DNA of 64,000 nt from positions 79,077,161-79,141,160 of the forward strand of contig NC_071391.1 in the NCBI RefSeq assembly GCF_022682495.2, in the 5' to 3' direction. Below the pieces are notes generated by a model, which saw only the letters and a list, made by a program, of their open reading frames with translations, searched no databases and had not been told where the DNA came from. Below, in pieces: positions 56,243 through 64,000 of the stretch. This DNA is from Desmodus rotundus (Eukaryota; Chordata; Mammalia; Chiroptera; Phyllostomidae). A program made the translations under genes and the position numbers. The number at the start of each line of letters is the position of its first letter. Within the stretch, counting starts at the first letter, position 1.

Positions 56243-57828
56243 AGTACATTGTATTGATTATGCTATTACAGTTGTCTAATTTTTTTCTCCCTTTTACTCC
56301 TTTCCACTCTGTACCCATCCTCCCACCAGAATTCCCACCCCCTTAGTTCATGTCAGTGGGTCATACATGTAAGTTCTTTGGCGTCTCCATTTCCTATACT
56401 ATTCTTAACCTCTCCCTATTTTGTACTTACCATTTATGCTTCTTATTCCATGTACCTTTCCCCCCACTCCCCCCTCACCCTTTCTGCTGATAACCCTCCA
56501 CGTGATCCCCATTTCTGTGATTCTGTTCCTGTTCTAGTCATTTGCTTAGTTCATTTTTGTTTTTGTTTTTTTAAGTTCAGGTGTTGAGAGTTGTGAGTTT
56601 GTTGTCATTGTACTGTTCATACTTTTGATCCTCTTCTTTTTCTTAGGTAAATCCCTTTAACATATCATATAATTCGGGCTTGGTGATGATGAATTCCTTT
56701 AACTTAACCTTATCTAGGAAGCACTTTATCAATGCCCTTCCACTGTAAATGATAGCTGTGCTGGAGAGAGTAAGCTTGGATGTGGGTTTTCATGACATTG
56801 AATACTTCTTTCCAGCCCCTTCTTTCCTGCAAGGTTTCTTTGGAGAAATCAGCTGATAATCTTACGGGAATTCCTTTGTAGGTAACTCTCTCCTTCTCTC
56901 TTGCTGCTTTTAAGATGCTCTTCTTATCTTTAATCTTGGGTGATGTAATTATGATGTGTCTTGGTGTGTGCTTCTTTGGGTCCAACTCTTTTGGGACTCT
57001 CTGAGCTTCCTGGACTTCCTGGAAGTCTATTTCCTTTTCCAGATTGGGAAGTTCTCCTTCATTATTTTTTCAAATAAGTTTTCAATTTCTTGCTCTTCCT
57101 CTTCTTCTGGCACCTCTATGGTTCAGATGTTAGAACATTTAAAATTGTCCTGAAGGTTCTTAAGCCTCTCCTCATTTCTTTGTTTTTGAATTCCTGTTTC
57201 TTCATTCTGTTCTGGTTGAATGTCTATTTCTTCCTTCTACTGCAAATCTTTAATTTGATTCCCAGTTTCCTTCCCTTCACTGTTGGTTCCTTGTATATTT
57301 TCCTTTATTTCACTTTGCATAGCCTTCACTTCGCATAGCCTTCACTTCTTGATCTATTTCGTGACTATACTCAACCATTTCTGTGAGCATCCTTATTACC
57401 AGTGTTTTGAACCCTGCATCTGACAGGTTGGCTATCTCCTCATTGATTAGTTCTTTTTCTGGAGCTTTCATCTGTTCTCTCATTTGGGCCATATTTATTT
57501 GTCTCAGCACAGCTGTTACGTGGTAAGGGGTGGAGCTGTAGGTATTCACCAGGGCAGGGCAACCCATGTTGCTGCATTATGGTACTGTATGTGGGGGAGG
57601 GATCAGAGAGGGAACAATGCCACTTGTTTGGCTCTTGGTGGGCTTTCAGTCATTTCCCCTACTACCCACAAGCAAATTGGGCCCTTCTGGTGCTGATTCC
57701 CAGATGGGTGGGTTTGTGTATGTTCTAGGACCCTGTGGGTCTCCCCAACGAACTCTCCTGTGAGGCTGGGAGTTTCTTCCACCACCTCAACCCCCACATG
57801 TTTTTTTCAGTCAGAGGTTTTGAGACTT
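56243..57828 (-). mobile_element. Older HAL1 retrotransposon, 5'-truncated
   Basis: Minus-strand order: partial 5' UTR (from 57828), ORF1-like frame starting near 57506 (NMAQMREQMKAPEKELINEE), RRM core, complete C-terminal domain ending near 56670 and a HAL1 3' UTR to about 56243. No ORF2. Diverged from copies 1-3 and keeps the C-terminal domain, confirming the deleted form in copies 1 and 2 is derived. Confidence 0.82.
56660..57506 (-). pseudogene. HAL1 ORF1, old and decayed
   Basis: Pieces in several frames: AQMREQMKAPEKELINEEIA and RMLTEMVEYSHEIDQEVKAM (57500-57310), then TPRHIIITSPKIKDKKSILK and AAREKERVTYKGIPVRLSAD (56975-56840), TLQERRGWKEVFNVMK. Stops and frameshifts separate them. 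A duplicated block CTTCACTTCGCATAGC near 57318-57345 breaks the N-terminal frame. Confidence 0.75.
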
Positions 57829-57858
57829 AAAAATAGACATAAAAATATGTCTATTTTT
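57829..57858. repeat. Perfect 13-bp inverted repeat (hairpin) at an element junction
   Basis: AAAAATAGACATA (57829-57841) and TATGTCTATTTTT (57846-57858) are exact reverse complements around a 4-base loop. They sit precisely where the old HAL1 sequence ends and an L1 ORF2-like scrap (GTGCCAGTATGATGCTG) begins. Confidence 0.85.
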
Positions 57859-59035
57859 GTGCCAGTATGATGCTGTTTTTTCCACTGACACATTTTATTT
57901 GTACTTCACTCCTCTCAATTTTTTTTCTTTTTTAAATTGTGCTTCTCCCATTACCATTTATCCCTCCTATAACCTCTTCCACCTTCACCTACTGCCTTCA
58001 GCACCCCCCCACACAATCACCACACTGTTGTCTGAGTCGATTAGTTCTCTCTCTTTTTTCCTTTTTGCTTAATTCCTTCCCTGACACCTAAACTCCCGGA
58101 GCTGTCAGCCTACTCTCTATTATTCTGTCTCTATCTTGCTTGCTAGTTCAGTTTGTTCATTAGATTCTACACATGAATGAAGTCATATAGTGATTGTCTT
58201 TCTCTGACTGGCTTATTTCACTTAGCATAATGTTCTCCAGGTCTATCCATGTTGTCACTAAGGGTAACGTTTTCTTCTTTTTTATGGCTGAGTAGTATTC
58301 CATTGTGCAAATCACTATTTTATCCATTCATCTACTGATGGACACTCCAACTGCTTCCAAAACTGACTATTGTAAATAACGTTGCAATGAACATATAGGT
58401 GCATATATTCTTTTAATTAATGTTTCAAGTTTCATCAGATTAATTCCCAGATGACTTTATAGTATAATTTTCTATCAGGTAGTGTGACTCCTCCAACTTT
58501 GTTCTTTCTCAAGATTGCTGTGTCTATTAGGGGTCTTTTGTGGTTTCACATACATTTTTGGAATATTTGTTCTAGTTCTGTGAAATACATCATTGGTGTC
58601 TTGATAAGAATTATGTTGAATCTATAGATTGCTTTGGGTAGTATGGACATTTTAGTGATGTTAATTCTTCTTATCCATGAACATGGTATACGCTTTCACT
58701 TATTTGTATCTTCTTCAAGTTTTTCTTCAGTGTCTTATAATTTTCCAAGTATAGATCTTTTACATCCTTGGTTAAATTTATTCCTAGGCATTTTATTTTA
58801 GTTTTTTGATGCAATTGTAAATAGGATTGTTTCCTTAGTTTCCCCTTCTGATAGTTCATTATTGGTGTATAATAATGCAACTGATTTCTGGTTATTTATT
58901 TTCTTTCCTGCTACTTTACTGAATTTACTTATCTATTTTAATAGTTCTTTGGAGAAATTTTTAGGATTGTGTATATAGTCTATTATGTCATCCACTAAGC
59001 TGGTATATTTGTATACCTCTTTTGAAAGTAATTTT
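57859..59035 (-). mobile_element. Old L1 with internal deletion
   Basis: Minus strand: an ORF2 segment from the middle of the protein (58880-58671, KCLGINLTKDVKDLYLENYK; up to 59030) is followed, after a deletion at about 58440, by the ORF2 C-terminal end and a 3' UTR (58440-57890). Diverged, with no open frame. A short scrap of ORF2 lies at 57859-57885. Confidence 0.7.
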
Positions 59036-59261
59036 TAAATATGAATTTTTCTCCCTAAGGTCCTGGAGGCAGAATACATTTTTTCAAGTAAAAGAAAGTT
59101 ATAGGGGGGAAGATGGCGGCAACATAGGTGGGAGCGGAATCCACTTCCCCTCAACGCCAGGGAAATACCTAGCTGATCTGAGGAGCAGAGCGAACAGCCA
59201 ACAGTATTCCAGCATATACAAAGATCAGAGACCAAAGATAGAGGACATTGAAAGATCTGAC

Positions 59262-59263
59262 GG
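59262..59263 (+). other. Exon-exon junction in genomic L1 copy
   Basis: GATCTGACG is joined to GTGAGACAAC with no insertion or loss. In the unspliced relative these are separated by GTAAGAAG...TTTCCCACAG. Confidence 0.85.
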
Positions 59264-59474
59264 TGAGACAACAAAACCTGGAGTGCTGAAAAGACTAGAG
59301 TTAGACCGTGTTAAAAACATAAACGTCAGCTCAAGACCAGTGAGCACAGGAGAGTAAGGAGACAGCACCACCGAATCCCATTGGCATTCTACCATAGAAG
59401 TTCATATCATAAACCCAGGGAGTCTAACAAAGCAATTTAAGAAGCAGAGGCCAACAAGAAGAGCCTCACAAACA

Positions 59475-60407
59475 ATGGGAAGACAAAGAAACAATTCCCA
59501 AATGAAAGGAAAGGAGGAAGTCTCAGAAAGAATACTAACCGAAAAAGAGGCAAGTCAACTATCAGATACTGAGTTCAAAGCAATGGTCATCAGGAAGCTC
59601 ACTGAGCTCTCTGAGCTCAAAGAGAACTACCAGAAACTACAAGGAAACTACAATGAACTCGCTGCAAACTATATCAACATGAAAAAGGAAATAGAAACTA
59701 TCAACAAGAGCCAAGAGGAAATGAAGAATACAATTTCTGAATTGAAGAACACAGTAGAAGGAATGAAAAGCAGACTTGATGAAGCAGAGGATCGGATCAG
59801 CGAGCTGGAGGATAAAGTAGAAAAAAACACCCAGAAGGAGCAAGAAAAGGAAAAGAGGCTCAGAAAGAATGAAGAGGCAATAAGGGAAATGCAGGACAAC
59901 ATGAAACGTAACAATATCCGTATAATAGGAATACCAGAAGGAGAAGAAGAAGAGCAAGGGATAGAAAACCTGTTTGAAAAAATAATGATGGAAAATTTCC
60001 CTAATCTGAGGAGAGAAAAAGTCACCCAAATCCAGGAATCACAGAGAGTCCCAAACAACAGGAACCCAAAGAGGTGCACTGCAAGACACATCATAATTAA
60101 AATGGCAAATTTCCAAGACAAAGAGAGGATCTTAAAGGCAGCAAGGGAGAAAAAGGAAGTAACATACAAGGGAGCCCCAATAAGGTTAGCAACTGACTTC
60201 TCAATGGAAATGCTCCAAGCCACAAGAGAATGGCAAAAAATATTCCAAGTAATGAGAACCAGAGGCCTGCAACCAAGACTACTTTACCCAGCAAGGCTCT
60301 CAATGAAGATAGAAGACCAAATAAATAGTTTCCCAGACAAAAGAAGTCTAAAAGAATACAGCTCCACCAAACCAGCTCTGCAAGAGATGCTAAAGGGACT
60401 GCTTTAA
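59475..60407 (+). CDS. L1 ORF1p, intact
   Basis: 310 codons from ATG 59475, same length and domain order as the ORF1 at 17315-18247: coiled coil (ENYQKLQGNYNELAANYINM, then RISELEDKVEKNTQKE), RRM-like domain (NNIRIIGIPEGEEEEQGIEN) and C-terminal domain (ERILKAAREKKEVTYKGAP, then LQPRLLYPARLSMKIEDQIN). Only scattered substitutions separate the two, for example MEMLQATREW for METLQARREW. It could produce an RNA chaperone, though its partner ORF2 in the same copy is broken. Confidence 0.9.
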   Translation: MGRQRNNSQMKGKEEVSERILTEKEASQLSDTEFKAMVIRKLTELSELKENYQKLQGNYNELAANYINMKKEIETINKSQEEMKNTISELKNTVEGMKSRLDEAEDRISELEDKVEKNTQKEQEKEKRLRKNEEAIREMQDNMKRNNIRIIGIPEGEEEEQGIENLFEKIMMENFPNLRREKVTQIQESQRVPNNRNPKRCTARHIIIKMANFQDKERILKAAREKKEVTYKGAPIRLATDFSMEMLQATREWQKIFQVMRTRGLQPRLLYPARLSMKIEDQINSFPDKRSLKEYSSTKPALQEMLKGLL

Positions 60408-60453
60408 GGAAAGGAAGGAAAAGAGAAAGACAGAGGAACACAGGTAGGAAATA

Positions 60454-63400
60454 ATGGCAATGAATAACTACCTATCGATAATAACCTTAAACGTAAATGG
60501 ATTAAATGCTCCAATCAAAAGACATAGAACAGCTGAATGGATAAGAAAACATGACCCACACATATGCTGCCTACAAGAAACCCATCTCAGGACAAAAGAC
60601 GTACACAGACTGAAAGTGAAGGGCTGGAAACAAATTTTCCAAGCAAACGGACAGGAAACAAAAGCAGGGGTAGCAATACTCATATCAGACAAAATAGACT
60701 TCCAAAGAAGGGCCATAAAGAGAGACCCAGAAGGTCACTTCATAATACTCAAAGGAAGAATCCACCAAGAAGACATAAACATTATTAATATATATGCACC
60801 CAACATAGGAGCACCCAAATACATAAAGAAAATCTTGGAGGATTTCAAGAAAGATATTGACAGCAACACAATTATAGTAGGGGATTTTAACACCCCACTA
60901 TCAAAAATGGACAGGTCTTCCAAACAAAAGATCAACAAAGATATTGTGTCACTTAACAATACCCTAGAGGAAATGGACTTAACTGATATATAGAGCTTTT
61001 CATCCCAAAGAAGCAAAATACACATTCTTTTCAAGTGTCCATGGAACTTTTTCAAAGATAGACCACATGATAGGACACAAAGCAACCCTCAACAAATTCA
61101 AGAAAATTGAAATCATATCAAGCATCTTCTCTGACCACAAGGGTCTGAAACTAGAAACCAACCCCAAGGGTAAAAACCCAAAACACTCAAAAACATGGAG
61201 ACTGAATAGCATGCTATTAAACAATGAATGGGTCAAGAATGAGATTAGGGAAGAAATCAAAAACTTCCTGGAAACAAATGAAAACGAACTCACAACAACC
61301 CAAAACCTATGGGACACAGCAAAGGCAGTCCTGAGAGGGAAGTTCATAGCAATACAGGCCTACCTTAAGAAGTTAGAAACAGTTCAAACAAACAACCTAA
61401 CCCTATGCCTACAAGAACTGGAGGAACAACAACAAAGACAGCCCAGAGCAAGCAGAAGGAAGGAAATAAGAACTAAATGACATAGAGACTAAAAGCACAA
61501 TTCTAAGGATCAATGAAACCAGGAGCTGGTTCTTTGAAAAGATAAACAAAATCGACAAGCTTTTAAGTAGGCTTATCAAGAAGAAAAGAGAGAGGATCCA
61601 AATAAACAGAATTAGAAATGAAAGTGGAGAGATTACAACTGATACCACAGAAATACAAAGGATCGTAAGAAATTACTATGAAGACCTGTATGCTAAGAAA
61701 TTTGAAAACCTAGATGAAATGGACACATTTCTAGAAAAATATAATCTTCCAAAACTGACTGAAGAATACTCAGAAAACCTGAACAGACCAATATCAGCAA
61801 AGGAAATTGAAGCAGTCATCAAGAAACTCCCATCACACAAAAGCCCTGGACCAGATGGTTTCACAGGAGATTTCTACAAAGCATTTAAGGAAGAACTAAC
61901 CCCTATCCTTCACAGACTATTTGAAAAAATCCAAACTGATGGAAGACTCCCAAACTCTTTTTATGAAGCCAACATCATCCTAATCCCAAAACCAGATAAA
62001 GACACAACGAAGAAAGAAAACTTCAGGCCAATATCGCTGATGAACATAGACGCTAAAATTCTCAACAAAATATTAGCAAACCGCATCCAGCAATATATTA
62101 AAAAGATCATCCACCATGACCAAGTGGGATTCATCCCAGGGATGCAAGGATGGTACAATATTTGCAAATCAATAAACATAATACATCACATCAACAACAG
62201 CAAAGACAAAAATCACACGATCATATCAATAGATGCAGAAAAAGCGTTCGATAAGATACAGCACCCATTTCTGATAAAAACACTCAGCAAAGTGGGAATA
62301 AAAGGGAGCAGTTCTCAACATAATTAAGGCCATATATGAGAGACCTACAGCCAACATCACACTCAATGGATAAAAACTTAGAGCTTTCCCACTAAGATCA
62401 GGAACAAGACAAGGATGCCCTCTCTCACCACTCCTATTCAACATAGTATTGGAAGTCCTAGCCATAGCAATCAGACAAGAAAAAGCAATAAAAGGCATCC
62501 AAATTGGAAAGGAGGAAATGAAACTGTCACTGTTTGCAGACGACATGATAGTGTACATGGAAAACCCTATAGACTCCACTGAAAAACTACTCGACCTAAT
62601 AAATGAATTTGGCAAAATAGCTGGATACAGAGTCAATACCCAGAAATCAAAGGCATTCCTGTACACCAACAACGAAATTGCAGAAACAGAAATCAGGAAA
62701 AAAATCCCATTCAATATAGCAACAAGAAAAATAAAGTACCTAGGAATAAACCTAACCAAGGAGGTAAAAGACCTGTATTCAGAAAACTACACAACACTGA
62801 AGAAAGAAATTAAGGAAGATACAAACAAATGGAAGCATGTACCATGTTCATGGATTGGAAGAATTAGCATCATCAAAATGGCCATACTACCCAAAGCAAT
62901 TTATAGATTCAATGCAATCCCTATTAGAGTACCCATGACATATTTCACAGATATAGAACAAACATTGCAGAAATTCATATGGAACCATAAACGACCTCGA
63001 ATAGCAGCAGCAATTTTGAGAAAGAAGAACAAAGCAGGAGGGATCACAATACCTGATATCAAACTGTATTACAAGGCCACGGTAATCAAAACAGCCTGGT
63101 ACTGGCAGAAAAACAGGCACATAGACTGATGGAACAGAACAGAGAGCCCAGAAATAAACCCAAGTCTTTATGGTCAATTAATATTTGACAAAGGAGGCAG
63201 GAGCATAAAATGGAGCAAAAACAGTCTCTTCAACAGATGGTGTTGGGAGATCTGGACAGCTACGTGCAAAAAAATGAAACTCGATCACCAACTTACGCCA
63301 TACACGAAAATAAACTCAAGATGGATAAAAGACTTAAATATAAGCCGTAACACCATAAAAGTCCTTGAGGAAAACATTGGCAGGAAAATCTCAGACATTC

Positions 63401-64000
63401 CACGCAGCAACATCCTCACAGACACATCCCCTAAAGCAAGGGACATAAAGGAAAGAATAAACAAATGGGACCTCATCAAAATAAAAAGCTTCTGCATGGC
63501 TAAAGAAAACAGCACCAAATTACAAAGAGAACCAACAGTATGGGAAAACATATTTGCCAATGATACCTCAGACAAGGGCCTGATCTCCAAAATATATAAA
63601 GAACTCACACAACTCCACTCCAGGAAGACAAACAACCCAATTAAAAAATGGGCAAAAGACTTGAACAGACACTTCTCCAAGGAAGACATACAGAGGGCCC
63701 AGAGACATATGAAAAGATGCTCAGCATCACTAGCCATCAGAGAGATGCAAATTAAAACCACAATGAGGTATCATCTCACACCAGTCAGAATGGCCAACAT
63801 AAACAAATCCACAAACAAATGTTGGAGAGGATGTGGAGAAACGGGAACCCTAGTGCACTGTTGGTGGGAATGCAGACTGGTGAGGTCACTGTGGAAAACA
63901 ATATGGAATTTCCTCAGAAAACTAAAAATGGAACTGCCCTTTGACCCAGTAATTCCGCTGCTGGGATTATACCCTAAGAACACTGAAACACCAATCCAAA
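60454..64000 (+). pseudogene. L1 ORF2, disrupted, runs off the window
   Basis: ATG 60454 ([18 protein letters not shown]). The first 179 codons are open and end at a TAG (60991) created by a two-base loss in the TATATA stretch. Further lesions: about 14 bases lost near 61468, one base gained near 62290, CAA-to-TAA at 62371 and CAA-to-TGA at 63127. Between them the RT motifs are readable ([47 protein letters not shown] near 62536) and the zinc motif [18 protein letters not shown] (about 63822-63875). The C-terminus lies beyond base 64000. Not functional. Confidence 0.9.

Larger units (their letters stand above)
59104..64000 (+). mobile_element. Young L1 with spliced 5' UTR (SpIRE-like), continuing past the window
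   Basis: Starts GGGGGAAGATGGCGGCAACA and follows the intact L1's first exon to 59262, then continues at its second exon from 59263, omitting exactly the 1281-nt intron. It then has an intact ORF1 and a disrupted ORF2. The 3' end lies outside the window, so TSDs cannot be checked. Loss of the CpG-rich promoter block should leave it poorly transcribed from its own 5' UTR. Confidence 0.9.

Noticed and set aside
59104..59475. Simple deletion in the L1 5' UTR
   Set aside because: Both breakpoints coincide to the base with a consensus donor and acceptor in the full-length relative, so splicing is far more likely.

Overview
This is mammalian nuclear DNA, most likely from an insectivorous-lineage bat (Yangochiroptera). 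Four tRNA-derived VES-type SINEs, young L1 LINEs and young half-L1 (HAL1) elements sit among mammal-wide MIR, MER5, MLT1 and L2-like relics. There is no bacterial, plasmid or phage content. Most long open frames are retrotransposon ORFs or their antisense shadows.

Host gene: one coding exon is recognisable, the first coding exon of EXPH5 (exophilin-5/Slac2-b, a Rab27 effector) on the minus strand at 6754-6872, with a CCAAT/GC-box promoter-like region at about 6960-7130. Bases 1-6753 are then EXPH5 intron 1, and 7.2-64 kb is upstream intergenic DNA filled with repeats. Retrocopies of host mRNAs include a decayed esterase D (ESD) pseudogene at 38.5-39.6 kb and two unidentified 3'-end retrocopies at 25.0 and 25.7 kb.

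Layout: 0.5-2.4 kb HAL1 copy 1 (-); 6.8 kb EXPH5 exon 1; 8-11.5 kb three VES SINEs; 12.8-19.9 kb a full-length L1 (-) with both ORFs intact, a 16-bp target-site duplication (TSD) and a transduced 3' tail; 21.5-23.4 kb HAL1 copy 3 (+); 25.2 kb MLT1 LTR; 35.3-37.7 kb a repeat carrying a small hAT element and HAL1 copy 2 (-); 44.8-54.1 kb a cluster of nested and chimeric L1/HAL1 pieces; 56.2-59.0 kb old HAL1 and L1 (-); 59.1 kb to the window end a young L1 (+) with intact ORF1 and broken ORF2.

Most interesting: the intact L1 has a 5' UTR with a textbook GT-AG intron of 1281 nt (minus strand 19741 to 18461). The second young L1, at 59.1 kb, lacks exactly this segment, joined base-for-base at the predicted splice sites. 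It looks like an integrated copy of a spliced L1 RNA (a SpIRE). The intact L1 also carries a 347-bp 3' transduction made of an older L1 tail plus unique sequence. The two youngest HAL1 copies share an in-frame deletion of about 47 codons in the ORF1 C-terminal domain, which marks a subfamily that spread with a crippled ORF1 protein, presumably in trans on L1 machinery.

How the parts work together: intact L1 ORF1p and ORF2p are the plausible source of reverse transcriptase for L1 itself, HAL1, VES SINEs and mRNA retrocopies. All the well-preserved L1/HAL1 5' ends begin with an AAGATGGCGGC motif that matches a YY1 site. All identities come from reading the sequence; no database search was possible.
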